Positions 51,631 to 63,867 are shown, counted from the stretch's first letter. The stretch: DNA of 64,000 bases from Vespa crabro (GCF_910589235.1 NC_060975.1:124001-188000), one strand, 5' to 3'. A program made the numbers and translations. Notes: generated by a model from the sequence alone, not told the origin.

Positions 51631-52616
51631 CGATGGGCCGCAGCGGTTCGATAAAACGACCGAGATATATCTTTTCGCGTTTGCAACGTTCAGAAAAAGA
51701 GGTAGAAGGGAAGGTGAGATTAATTCCCTTTTCCCTTTTCCACTCCCCTTTTTTTCTTTTCCCCTGTCCTCTTTTTCTCGCATAATACCGCAAAAGGTAA
51801 TTAAGAAAGGTCGATGCGATTTAATTTTTTTCCCCTCGTCGTTCCGCGTCCGGAAAAGTAATATTTTTCAATTGAGGCCGCACTCCGTTCATCTCCTTCT
51901 TCTTCTTCTTCTTCTTCTTCTTCTCATCCTGCTCGCAATAATGACTTTCGTATCTTACGTTCGGTAGCTGGAGATAATAAAGTTCGCCGGCTGGTTCTAC
52001 GAGTTCTTTCGATAGTTTTAGAATTTCAAACAAGAAGCTAATAAGCGTGCTACCTTATCGTTAATTACGTTTGCGTAAATTAATTCTATTCTAATTAGTA
52101 CGAATGTATTCAAATTTGCGCGTACACAGAAAACGCGAAGACACGTTTCACCATAAAAATGATCATCCATCTTTCCTCTTCGTTCGATGACAACGTCGCG
52201 TCGATTGAAGAACGTCCTCCTCCTTCTTCGTTTCTAAAAAAAAATAGTAAAAACGAAATTAGCTTCGATCTCATTTCGATTCTTTTGTATTTTGAGAAAA
52301 ATGATATTTGAACAGGTTTCGTGCTCGTTATTATAATCGTTGATACGAGAGGATCCCGTAGGTAAATGACTTCGAGATTGGAGGTGGTCGGGACAAAATA
52401 GTTGGCAATAAAAAGTTTGAGGTCACTCGTAAACGCGCGATCGAGGAGAAGGGACTAGGAGAGTATCGTGCCCTAACTTGTCTCGAACGAGTGGAAGGAT
52501 GGAAAAGGGAGGACGAGGTAGAATCATGAAACGAAGCTATCGAGACACCACCGTTCTAGTTGCCGCCTCGCTCGATCTTCTATACCTATCCCGTGCACCT
52601 CGAGCTTCGTCTCTGC

Positions 52617-52654
<38 letters not shown>

Positions 52655-54304
52655 GTGTGAGAGGAAGAGAGAAAGAGAGAGAAACTAGTAGGGTGAGAGG
52701 TATCAGAATCCGCAACAGGTGGACGACGTCTCGTCTCGTCGCGTCTCGTCTACCATCGCTTACAATCTCCAACATCGTGATTCGTCCTCAAACGATTATG
52801 CGATTTCATGAATTATTATAACACATAATCGACGAATTCACTCGAGCAGTGTTCACTAAACGGTATCCTTGTAAAAAAAAAAAAAAACCAAACGAAAGTA
52901 TCGATTGCCGAGGAAATTTGGAAAAAGTTTGTCAAAAATAAAATTTGTCAAATTGAGTACTACTCATACGGCATGCTAATCGCAAATATGGAGAGAAAGT
53001 CTAAACGAGGCAAAATTGGCTCGGTCCGAACAGTCTCGAGTGAACTGAATTCCGATGATCTTGCTTTTATACGTGCTACGAAAACAGGTCGATCCTTTTC
53101 AGGAAGCGCGAAGCTCCTTTGTTACTCGATAATGGAGGAACGCGGAAGATATAAATATATTTCTCGGACCGCGTTCGAGTTTATAAATAAAACATCGACT
53201 ATTCGCTCGCATATAGTTGTACTCGCGTGTACAAGTGCATAAAAAGCTATCGAGAAACGTTCGGTGAAAGGACTTGGGAGAAAGGGGGGGGGGGGGGGGG
53301 GAAAAATGAGAAAGGAACATTGTAGCGCGAAAATTTGGAGGAAAGAATTTATATAGCCGTGCTCGTGCGAGGCTCGAAAATTGTTAAAGTTATTGTTAGG
53401 GAGCATCGTTCATTTACGAGCGTGATTGCGCACGTGCATTTAGCAAATGCACACATTCGTTATGTCGTTCAAGAACGTACCGACGAAATTCCGTCGTTTA
53501 GCGATGAGATAGTTCGTAACTCTCACCGAGACCAATCTGCGTTAGCTCTCAACTTAATTGCGACGATGCACTTTCAAAATTAAAACTGATAATCGTTAGA
53601 GAGAGAAAAGTTACGAAACAAAAGTGCAATTATGAGGGAGAAAGAGGGAGAGGAGTGGTTTCTACGTTTAGATATACATGCAACGACAAGAGAAGCAGCT
53701 TTGTTCCCCCTTTTTTCGTTGTCTTGTTCGCGGATTCGAGTGACATTTTTTCCTCTCGCTTTTCGAAGGGAATTTTACGCCTGGATTTACGCGACTATCG
53801 TCGACGATACGATTGGAATCTTTTGATCGTTCGGAAAGGTAAAGAAGAGGAGGAAAAGAAAAAAGACGGAAGGCAACCGCTTTTATCGTGGGTTCATCGC
53901 GAGGGCTTTTCCTGGGCTAAAGTAGAACGGATCCGTGTATGCTCGGACGATCGGACTTTTCGCTCCGTTATCCCCCGGTGAGAGTGTGTATATATAGCAA
54001 ATGTATATCTATAGCAAACACGATCGTACATATATACTTTTATGCACGCGTATACATGGATACATATATTAGAATGAAATCAATCGACGAACGTTTTCTC
54101 CATTTTTTATTTCTTTTTTTTTCAGTTACGTATGACACAAAAATAAACAAAAAAAGCGTCGGATCATTCTCGTTTCGCGTAATATTAAAAAAACTGGCAC
54201 ATACGTGCGAATCCATTTGTTTCGACGGAAAACGCTGCGTTCATTCTGCTCGACACTCTCTATTCCGGTACTTCGAATAGCAATTTTTTCTCTTCGAGCT
54301 ACGA

Positions 54305-54355
<51 letters not shown>

Positions 54356-56110
54356 TCGAATAGAATTGGACAGGCCCTGTAAGCGTGCGAGAGAGATAGA
54401 TAGCGACCGAAAGAAGAGACCCAACAAAGATATCAAATCGAACAAGATACGTTTTATTGTTGAAACAGAAAACAAAAAGCGAAATCGAAAAAGTATAAAA
54501 TGTCTGACAAAGTTTTTTCCGTGACGATGATTCGCCAGGAAAAAGTCATTGTCCTCTATCTCTATTCGTCCGTGAAAAGCTCAGGTTTGGCACTTTCCCC
54601 GCGACTCGAACGACGATATCGTCGAGCCATCGTTACTACCGTTGTTCATTTTACGGGCGACGTGTCACAAGTCCAATAAACATAGCCGCGACATGCCGTC
54701 GATCACGAGAACGGGCTCGCGATTCGATTCGATTCGATTCGATTCGATTCGATTCTATTCTATTCGATTAGATCTCTCTACCTAGCTTCCATTGAAATAT
54801 TTAGGAAGGAAGCCGAGAGTGCTCGAGAGATCTTTAATTAAGATCATATACCAAAGGCAGAAACTGAAAGGGGCTAGGGTAGTAGTACGATTAGATTCTA
54901 CGTTTATAGGAATTCAGAGAGAATAGTTTCGAGATCGGCATCATCGAATCTTCGATCAATGTCGCTTTCCACGAATGCTTATTCCGTGAAAAAGGAAAAT
55001 ATGTCGAAAGCTATGCCAAGACCGCGAAAGAAAGAGAGAAAAAAGTAACTCATCGTCGATGAGGAAACATTAACGAGCGCACGTTCGAGGGAACAAAGCA
55101 CGTCGTCCTTGGTGATTTCGACGATACTATCTCATTCTTTTCCCTTCCCTTCCCTTTCTTTTTCTCTTCCTTCCTCCCTTATTTTTGTTTGCTTTTCCGA
55201 CATGATATTCCCTTGTAATATGTATATTCCAGATAGTAGAGAGTGGAAACAATGGCGGGTCCATTTTTATGGCCGATGTATGGTCAATGCCATGTTTCGA
55301 TATGTCTATATGTGTGTACAATTTCCTAGATTTTTCTACGGTTTTATATGACTGCGTATGAGGGAGAAGTACAGGTAGAGCAGAAAGATGGCTACTTTTT
55401 CATGTACGAAACCAAAGTACATTTTGATGAAGAGCCAGTATTTTTTAACGTTTCAGGTAGTACTACGGATTTGCTGCCAGCGCTTCTCCTCATTCACGGT
55501 GATTCCTATTCGTGGGGTGCCGGAAATTCGTTCGATGGAACCTCTCTGGCCGCTCACGGACGTCTAATCGTCGTTTCCATCAATTTTCGCATCGGCGTGC
55601 TCGGTGAGTATTCCCCTCGAATTTCCTTTCGTTTTTCTTTCTCTTTTCCTTTCTTCTTTTTCTTCGAAGCAACGACGCCATTGGCCTAGTCGCACGCTAA
55701 TTCTCATCGTCATTGGCTCGAATCTCTTTGCTGGAATCTCCGCGAAATGAGAGAAAAAACTCTTGTCGAAAGACTCTGGCACTCTCGAGTCCGAGCAAAT
55801 AAAATCGAAAAGCTCTTCCGGCTTTTACCTCGATAAACTCTCTGACGTTTAGAGAATAATCGTTCTTTCTGCTAAAGTCGCGAGGACGATATCCGAGGAA
55901 CGTGATTCTCCAGAATCACGTCGAGAATAAAGACAAGGGAGAAAGACGACTTAAACGACGTAGTCGGCGGCAATGGTTAATCGTCTTTTGAATATTTCAC
56001 GAGCTAATTTTCCTGCTGAATGAAAAACAAAGAAGATAGCCTTTGGTCAAGCTTCGCTTCGGCGCATTTTTAACCCGAGATTGTTTTTTCTCTTTTTTAT
56101 GTTCAAGTTT

Positions 56111-56156
<46 letters not shown>

Positions 56157-56593
56157 CCCTTTCTTTTTCATTTTGAGCTTGAACGTATGAACGGGTCTCG
56201 ACTTTTTCACGTTTCATAATAACCGAATAAAGGAAAGAAAAAAGCAATGTTTGCAAAGAGGAAAGTACGTATTATTACGTACGACAAAGTCGACCACGTT
56301 TTCACCTTGGAAAGAGGAGAAGTATGCCACCGCGTGAGATACCGATACTGGTCATTTCTTTTTTATTATCCATGTGCTTCGAAAAGAGCGAGAAAAGTGT
56401 TTGAAGAAGAGACGAATCTCGGGAAATGGAAGTGGAAATAAAAAGAAGAAGGAAATGAAAGATGTGGGAAAAATTGGTATTTGAGGATTTCAAAGCGATA
56501 GCGGTAAACTACGAAACCTTCAAGAGGATACATTTTTATGGGAATTCGCACTGGCGCGAATAGATATTTGAATGCTAAATTAAGTATAAGGAT

Positions 56594-56624
<31 letters not shown>

Positions 56625-59600
56625 AGAGAGAACTATAGATAGACGGAACTAAAATGTTTTGAAACTCGAACGAAAAAAATAGGATATTCGCTGTCGTCGA
56701 AAACGTTTCCCGCGCGCCATTTCCCAAGCACGCTCGATTTCATTTGAAACTCGTGAGACTTTGCAAATTTGGTTTGTTTCAACTTTCATACATTCGTCGT
56801 TGAGTTCGTTCGTTCGTTCGTTCGTTCGTTCGTTCGTTCGTTCGTTCGTTCGTTCGTTCGTTCGTCGGTTCGATCGATCGGTCGCGTTCCAAGCTGTACC
56901 AAATTAATTGATTGTCTCGAGAACACGTTGCTACTTCTCGTATGCATATACTCTCTACGTTGGTTTTTCCTACGAAATCAACTGTTGCCAAGTCAGCTAT
57001 ACCTTTTTTATAAGTCGATTACATTCGCTTTCTTCTTTTATTTTTTCGAAAAAGCTTTCGGTCGATAGTTAGTAGGCCAGAGGCGATCAGCGATGAATTT
57101 TAAACATTGCTTCGCTCACGAATACATTTCGTGAAAAAAAATGAGCCAAAAGCAAAGGAGAATGCTTGGGTCGTGATCGGAAAGCGGCTACGCACGGCTA
57201 TTTCCAGCTGTATTCGCGATAACGGGAGGAAGAGAGAGGACGAAAGACGAGATAGCCCCTTTTTCTTCTTCGTTCTTTCTTTGTTATAATGGAACTGTCT
57301 CGCGTGCGTTTTGTTCAGCCAACGAACGAAACATACCCCGCGGCTTTATTCAATGGCACGTAATAGTCGCGTGAGCGCGCGAGCATGCTCGTCTAATTCG
57401 ATTCCTTTTTCTTCTTTTTTTCGCGTGCGCCTCTTTTCCAGCTCCTCCTCCTCCTCCGGTTTCTTCTTCAGCGCCTTTGGCTCTATTTCTTTTCTTTCGC
57501 TTAGAAACTAGAGGTAGACCTACGTATACACATACTATACGATTACGACGTGTACTTACGTTAGAATGTATAGGCGAGCTTGTGTGTACTCTGGCGGCTT
57601 ACATCCGGCTTCGTTCCTTTCCCGATGAAGACTCGGCCAAGCCCGAATCTAATCTGTTTATTTTCTTTTTTTACCTATTCTCTCTTGTCCCGTTCTTTGC
57701 TTTATAATCAAGGTCAACGATTCTACGAATCGTTCGTCTCGACGTCAATTAACCTTTTCGCCGAATTAAGTGTTGCCATTAAACATCTTATATTATAGAA
57801 GAATGGTTAAAAACTGATAGATCGGCATTTACTTTTGACGATAGTTCGCGAGATTTAAGAGAATTGCGATTTAATCGCAATTAGTGCAATATTTAAGCGA
57901 AAAGACAAGGACGATAAGTCAGATAGACGAATGGTAGGTAGAAAATGAAATCTAAAACGCAAGAAACGCTGAGCGATATGTTTCAGTTTCCATGAAAGAA
58001 CGTAATTTTCGTGTTCATGATAAGTGCATTAGAAGCGTAGACGAATAGGACGATGAAAAAGGTGACGGTGTCAAAGCAGATAGGACGACGCAATCCGGTT
58101 AGAATAGATTTCTTTGTAAAAGTTAGCTCGACGGAACGATTACGTCGATTAGGAAAGTTTACGAAGTTAAGCCGAAGCCTCCTACCTTCTAATGCCGTGA
58201 CCTCGGGGGAAGGAGAGGAAAAAAAAAGGAAGAATAGAAAAAAAAAAAAAAAGAAAAAAGAAAATAAAGCACGAGCAAGAGGGTCTAATGAGCTCGACGA
58301 GCTTACGAGGGACGGCCATCTCTACTCGTTCCTCGTCGTTGCGACGCGCAAGGCAGACGCAAGGAAGAGGGGTACGGTTCGTACGTAAGCGCATGCACGC
58401 TCCTCTGCCCGAGTTCTTAATTAGAGCGTTCAACTCTTCGATATTGGTGATCTAAATTCGTATCGTGCTTTAAAGCCGTAGAGAACGTGTCTTTCCTCGT
58501 ACGACGAGGCTCCACGGCAAATGTAATTTTTATTGCCCTCCTTTTTTTCTTTTTCATTGTTGTGTACCGCGAATACGCGTCCTCAAATATACGATGTAAA
58601 TTTCAAATGCTCCGTGTGTACTCGAGAGCACATTATTCTTTTTTGACCTATTTCCTCGAACGCGTGGACACCACGTACTCGAAGTTTCGATCATTAATTC
58701 GCGATGATATCGGTCCCAACGTTTCAGCTTCGGACACGTTTTATGATAGAAGCATATTTTGCGCTCGCTCACGGTTTTATACATTTTAATCGGTACAAAT
58801 TGTCGACAGGATTCCTAAAGACCGGATCGAAAGGAAACGCTCAAGGAAATTACGGACTGATGGATTTGGTGGCGGGACTTCATTGGTTACGCGAGAACAT
58901 CGAAGCTTTCGGTGGCGATTCGAGAAGATTGGCACTACTTGGTCACGGTACCGGAGCAGCACTGGCCAATTTTTTAGCCGTCTCACCGATGGCCAAAGGT
59001 ATTATTTTCGATCATTTCATACGATCGTACGAGACAGTTCGCGGCAAAGATTTATCCTTTAAATCGTTAATACCTTTTCACAACTATATTATCCCGTGCG
59101 TTTAACGAACAAATAAATAAATGATTATCTTGCAGCCGTGCGTACTGAATCGAATCGATGACTTAACGAGCTCGAATTAATACGCATTATCCCACTAGGT
59201 ATTTGCATTTTATTCGAATAGATTGAAATCAAATCCACGCACGTATTATTTACGTATATAACGGCACTAGGATGGCGTGGGAAAAGGAAAAAAGTCCTCG
59301 AAAAGAACGTATCCACCAAACGGAAACTAATTACGTGAATTCCAAGTTTTAACGAAGCACTTAATTGTGACGGCACGTTGGAAACCTCTGCCGTGAGCAA
59401 CAGAAAAAAAGAAAAAGAAAACTCGAGCGGATAAAAGAAAAAGTTTAATTAACCCCTTGGAAGGTGGAAATACAGCCGCCTTTATGGCCGTTGACGAAAG
59501 AGCCTTTCTTTAATATACGATATGAAAGTTCATTACGCTACGAAAAAGGAACGCTTTCGTCTTCCCTATCGTATAGCATCGTATATAGAACGAACGATAT

Positions 59601-61467
59601 ATAGAACGATAGTTTCTCTTATCGCGCTTCACACGTCGACGCTTTTCGCACAATCTGCCAAAGGATAGAAAAGAAGCTGGAAGACGTTTCAGAGAGGGAG
59701 AAGAAAAGAGAGAAAGAGATCGCAGCATAATCCGAAGAAAATTCCACGATACGTAGGCGAGTGTGTCGAAAAATCAATACGTTCCTAGCCTTCTCCCTCT
59801 CTCCCTCCCTCCCTCCCTCTCCTCTTTCACCGACTTTCTTCCGCATCGATGATTTCGTGCCAACCGATCGAGACAATGAAACGAGTGGTAAACGATACTC
59901 TCGATGATACGAGAAACATGATTAACTATAGATGGAGGTATTATTAGTCAGTATGATCAATTCGAGATTACTGGAAAGTTGGTCGATGTGGCCACGTGTT
60001 CGAGAGACTCGCGAGAGTTATCTCTTAGTTAACCGAGCTCGAGTCGAGATTTGGTCGAAGGGGAATTCGAGAAAAGTAAAAAGAGTACGATTTACAATAG
60101 AGTATCGGAAAAGAGGTCGAGGAAGGAAGGAAGAGAAAGGCTTTCTCTGGGATACACGTAGTTATCATGTGTTTGCGTGTTTGTGAGCGAAAAGTAAAGA
60201 AAGAAAAAAAGGAAGGAACGAAGGCATACGTATAGATATAGCATACGTATAGATAAGGGATAGAGACGTCGGTACGACTACACCACGAGAAGTGAGTGGC
60301 TGTCGAGGACGATGGTGTCGTCATCGTCTTCTTCTTCGTCGTCATCGTCTTCTTCTTCTTCTTCTTCTTCTTCTTCTTCTTCTTCTTCGTCGTCGTCGTC
60401 GTCGTCGTCGTCGTCATCGTCGTTGGATACTAGAGACCTTAACAAGCTACCTAGAGTGTAGTCTTCCGTGACTCTGCGACTCTGAAAGCCGAAAAGACGA
60501 GAGTAGAGGGGGAGGGGGAGGAGGTGAGAGTGTAGAACGAAAGAGGGACGGATAGGAGGGGAAAAAGAGAATCGTGTCCGTTCCGTTCCTAGATTGCAGC
60601 CCAATTCCACTAACGAACCAACCCCTGTGCCTTCTCTAATATCCTCTTCCTTCGTTTCGCAATGTCGAGTCACCCTTTAAAAGCCTCCGCAAGGGTGCCA
60701 CGATGAACGAGCGATGTCAAGGCGTGCTAGCTTTTCTAAATATATTCCCTCCTCATTTCTTCTTCTTCTTCCCCTTCGTTGTACGAGACGTAGGTACATT
60801 CCTTCGTCGTTCCTTCTGGAAAGACGAAAGAGAGTTTGTTATTTTATATCCAACGTCATTCAATGAAATATTCCTTCGAAAGTCATTTTCGTGACTTAAA
60901 ACGAAAAACTAAACAAATTGTTAGAGTTGGTCGAGAGAGTGATACTGCTCGGTGGTTCGGCCCTTTCACCGTGGGCGATTCAACGCGATCCGCTTACGGT
61001 GAAACATCTAGTCGCCGAACAAACCGGCTGTCCCGCCGACGACGAAGTCGACGACATCGCACCGTGCCTTCGTTTGCGAAGCCTCAATGATCTTCTCAAC
61101 GTCAAGTTCGATCCGCCAAGATTTACTTCCGGTTTCGCGCCTTTCGTCGACGGAGCCGTCCTGCCGCAACCGATAAATCAGGTTCGCATATTTTTCGATA
61201 ACTTTTACGTTTGCTGATGGATCGAGCAAAAGTCTAAATGCAAACAAATTTTGAAATTTTTCCTAGAACTTTCAGCCCACTGCCTCTTCCGCGGGATTGA
61301 TGCCCCTCGTGCCAGGACCCGGCGCGGAATTTGCCAATTTCGGCAATCGGGATCTCTTACTCGGTTTAACGTCCGACGAAGCTTGGGTTAATCTTACCGA
61401 CGAGGATCTACAGGTAAAGAATCCTTCTTCCTTCTCTCGATTCCTTTACGCTGCAGTTACGATTGTA

Positions 61468-61508
<41 letters not shown>

Positions 61509-62805
61509 ACGTACGTACGTACGTACATACGTACGTACGTATATATATATATCGTTTCCATCGAATACTCAATTAATTGTGCGAAATATATCGCGTTTAC
61601 GTTAGCAGGACGCGAATGGAAATCGAGTCTGTAATCCGATCGAGTTCGTAGATTTGAAAGGATACGCGAACTTCGTTACCTATACGTGCGCTCACGTTTA
61701 TGGATTTAATTGTAATTGGTTACGACTAATTATAGAACAAATAAATTTCGATTGGAGTAGCCGACAGAAATCGATTCTTGCTATGCGTCACATTCGCGAG
61801 ACCGTTCACATTCGCGAGACCGCGCTCGAGTTCTCATCAAACTGCGCTTAATCGTACGCGAATGCGACGGAAAACGAAACCTCATGTACGCGCATATGAC
61901 ACTTTGGGACTTTCCACCTGCATAGAGGGAAAATAACTTTTAATCGGAAGGGCTTGATTAGCGGCGCGTTGAAAAACAGTAATAATAAATTGTTCGAATC
62001 GAAGAGATCCGACGTGGCGACGTCAGGCGACGTTACGGAGGGTAGAGTAGAGTATTTTCCGTGGTTCGAACGAGCGTCAACGGGGTTTTTCGTCTAGGCG
62101 AGATGGAGCGAGAGAAAGAGAGGAAAAGCTTTCGAATTCGGTAACAATGCCGAATGGCGATTTGCCTTTCGACTTTTATCGAGATTTCTAGCGCACTTGG
62201 GGATCGTAAAACAAAGGGCACTTTTACAAGAGAATAGAAGCTTCGATATATAACGAAAGAGAGCGAGAGAGAGAAAGAGTGATTTCCTTTCTCATTCTCG
62301 TCCAAGTTATTAAACTTTTCGAAGCCAATCGGATAGGCACGAGTAAAAGACACGAAAATAGAAAGGAAACCTTTTTCGTGCCGTAGAACGGGCTAAACGA
62401 GACCAGGAGGGATCGCATCCTTCGCACCTACGTGCGAAATACTTATCGTTATCACCTGCACGAGATCTACTCGACCCTACGCAACGAGTACACAGATTGG
62501 GAGAGAGGAGAGCAAAACGCCTCGGCTATTTGCGAGGGTCTTTTGTCGCTTCTCGGGGACGGTCAAGTTGCAGCGCCTCTCCTCAGATTGGCCCTTCTTC
62601 ATTCTACTTCCGGTGGACGCGGATACTTTTTACACTTTCAACCGGGCGATCGACCTAGTCAAAAAGGCGAGGAACTTCCCTATCTCATGGGTATACCTCT
62701 TCTTCGAGGAGATTTCAGCTTGTATTCCTTGGCCAACTATACTCTCGCCGACGAGAACCTGTCCAGGCTACTCGTACACTACTTGGCCAACTTTGTAAGA
62801 CGCGG
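46413..62805 (+). CDS. nlg: Neuroligin (cholinesterase-like postsynaptic adhesion protein), 3' end beyond window
   Basis: Six exons are visible: 46413-47022, 55457-55603, 58810-58998, 60925-61181, 61276-61413 and 62387-62805. They give 586 complete residues plus a split codon. A hydrophobic segment at residues 63-80 should be the signal sequence. The esterase-like fold follows: YGVPYATPPLGALRY, LPPACPQ, NRSEDCLYLNLYVPKPLHG (end of exon 1), LLLIHGDSYSWGAGN, IGVLGFLKTG, GNYGLMDLVAGLHWL and YTDWER. The catalytic Ser is replaced: LLGHGTGAA puts Gly299 at the nucleophile position. The catalytic His is replaced as well: KGEELPY instead of HGxE. Only the acidic residue survives (SDEAW). Known neuroligins bind neurexins at synapses. 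The membrane span and PDZ-binding tail are not in this window. Exon 1 has 62 residues before the signal core, so the true start is uncertain. Introns are 8.4, 3.2, 1.9, 0.09 and 1.0 kb. Confidence 0.93.
47329..47363. repeat. (CT)n microsatellite in neuroligin intron 1
   Basis: Seventeen CT units. A GA run lies at 47203-47224, so the two could pair as an inverted repeat in the transcript. Confidence 0.85.
47601..47685. repeat. (GAC)n then (CAG)n in neuroligin intron 1
   Basis: About 18 GAC units with one GAGGAC change are followed by a short CAG/CAA run. Confidence 0.9.
48855..48891. repeat. (GA)n microsatellite in neuroligin intron 1
   Basis: Eighteen GA units. Confidence 0.88.
49232..49266. 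repeat. (GA)n microsatellite in neuroligin intron 1
   Basis: Seventeen GA units, 340 bases after the previous one. Confidence 0.88.
51323..51358. repeat. (GTAG)n tetranucleotide repeat
   Basis: Seven GTAG units followed by two GTAA units. Confidence 0.85.
51596..51627. repeat. (GA)n microsatellite in neuroligin intron 1
   Basis: Sixteen GA units. Confidence 0.85.
51894..51924. repeat. (CTT)n triplet repeat
   Basis: Ten CTT units. Confidence 0.85.
52622..52659. repeat. (GT)n microsatellite
   Basis: Nineteen alternating units with one C interruption. Confidence 0.85.
53284..53301. repeat. Poly-G run of 18
   Basis: An uninterrupted G18 inside neuroligin intron 1. It is the longest G run in the window. 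Confidence 0.88.
54309..54352. repeat. (CT)n microsatellite in neuroligin intron 1
   Basis: Twenty-two CT units. Confidence 0.88.
54719..54769. repeat. (GATTC)n pentanucleotide repeat
   Basis: About ten GATTC units, the last ones with single substitutions (TATTC). Confidence 0.9.
56116..56153. repeat. (CT)n microsatellite in neuroligin intron 2
   Basis: Nineteen CT units. Confidence 0.88.
56596..56635. repeat. (GA)n with G-run in neuroligin intron 2
   Basis: GA units flank a run of about nine G. Confidence 0.85.
56805..56863. repeat. (GTTC)n tetranucleotide repeat in neuroligin intron 2
   Basis: About 14 perfect GTTC units, the longer of two such arrays in the window. Confidence 0.92.
60328..60420. 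repeat. (CTT)n(CGT)n triplet repeats in neuroligin intron 3
   Basis: CTT units (about 60347-60386) pass into CGT units. The minus strand therefore reads poly-Glu/poly-Asp, but the place is intronic. Confidence 0.9.
61471..61550. repeat. (GT)n(GTAC)n(TA)n compound repeat in neuroligin intron 5
   Basis: Sixteen GT units, then GTAC units, then TA units, all alternating purine-pyrimidine. It starts about 60 bases after exon 5. Confidence 0.9.
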
Positions 62806-62832
62806 GTGAGTTTTCTCTATTATCATTTTATG

Positions 62833-62838
<6 letters not shown>

Positions 62839-62876
<38 letters not shown>

Positions 62877-62884
62877 TCTCTCTT
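62839..62884. repeat. (CT)n microsatellite after neuroligin exon 6
   Basis: CT units with one GTCT interruption, close to a strong pyrimidine tract and acceptor at 62937. Confidence 0.85.
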
Positions 62885-62937
62885 TATCGTTTTTCTTTCT
62901 TGTGTGTGTGTGTGTTTTTTTTTCTCCACCTTTACAG

Positions 62938-62959
62938 CTTCACGGCTATACATAGATGA
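62938..62959 (+). other. Possible alternative terminal coding segment of neuroligin
   Basis: After a CT- and T-rich stretch ending TTTACAG at 62937, the phase left by exon 6 (GG) would continue as Gly-Phe-Thr-Ala-Ile-His-Arg and then TGA. The implied intron is 132 bases. The peptide does not resemble the conserved continuation (TGDPN) of neuroligins, so it would be an alternative short end, or simply a cryptic acceptor. Confidence 0.25.
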
Positions 62960-63843
62960 TAATTTGTCTCCAATTTTATCGTGATCTCGCTCGTGCTAAA
63001 ACGCCTCAAGAGACATATACCTACCTCCATAGTTAATGACATCCTGATATTAACGTCTTCGAGTATTTCGAATCTATAGGGTCGATTTATCTACCTAGAG
63101 TTAAAAATATTTAACTATACGTTTAATCGTTTATCGTTATAGTCGTTCATTTTTGAAATATAATATGGAAACTGATTTTATGATAGCGAGCTCGTTGCAA
63201 CGAGAAGAATATATTATCGTGTTACAAATCGATGAGTCGGAAGGGACGATGGAGCCCGCCTGTTCCTCGTGGGCGAGGAATTCTATTTATTATCCTTCGA
63301 TTAAAACATCGCGTCGCGCGTTTTACGTTCGCTCGAGGTGAAATTAATTTTTTCACGATACGACGTATCTTATTCTTTCGATTCCTCGCTATTTGGCCCA
63401 GTTTCTGGCGACATTGCAACGAATAACAGGGTGTTTCGTGGCAAAGCAGCTGTTTCAAGTTTCGTCGAGAAGCGGTATTCGCAATTAATGGCGTTTGCAG
63501 AACGATCAAAGGAAATTAGTTCGATATCGCGCGTGCCCTATAATTTAGTGCCGTCTCAATTAGCAGTCGCGATAGCTACCTTAGCTAGTAGTTAGGTATG
63601 TATTCGGATTCAATATGGAACCAACAACTTTGCACAGCTTACTCGATTCGCGTTCGGTAGTCGCTTCGAGTAGTCTCACACGTCCCGGAAACCGATTTAC
63701 TCTGACTTGAGAGTTAATTCCCTTAGTTCCAACCTATGTATATTTGAAGAACTCGAGTATCACGTCCGAATTGCCTTTCATAGACAGTCGATGATAGTCG
63801 ATAGGTAATGCGCTCTTCTTAGCTGAGCAAGTGAGGGGGCGGG

Positions 63844-63867
63844 AGAGAGAGAGAGAGAGAGAGAGAA
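63844..63867. repeat. (GA)n microsatellite
   Basis: Twelve GA units near the right edge. Confidence 0.85.

Larger units (their letters stand above)
47023..55456 (+). other. Neuroligin intron 1 (8.4 kb)
   Basis: The intron is bounded by CACG|GTGAGT and TTTCAG|GTAGT and splits a Gly codon. It is rich in CT, GA and GAC repeats and has a G18 run. No other neuroligin exon could be recognised. A short open frame (55348-55456) runs directly into exon 2 but looks like intron sequence with a normal pyrimidine tract. Confidence 0.7.

Noticed and set aside
55348..55456. Open frame running into neuroligin exon 2, as if the exon began earlier
   Set aside because: The phase-correct acceptor TTTCAG at 55456 has a good pyrimidine tract and joins exon 1 to give the conserved LLLIHGDSY region; the upstream residues show no family similarity.
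60278..60673. Minus-strand acidic frame with long Asp/Glu runs
   Set aside because: The acidic runs are the CTT/CGT repeat read backwards, inside neuroligin intron 3.
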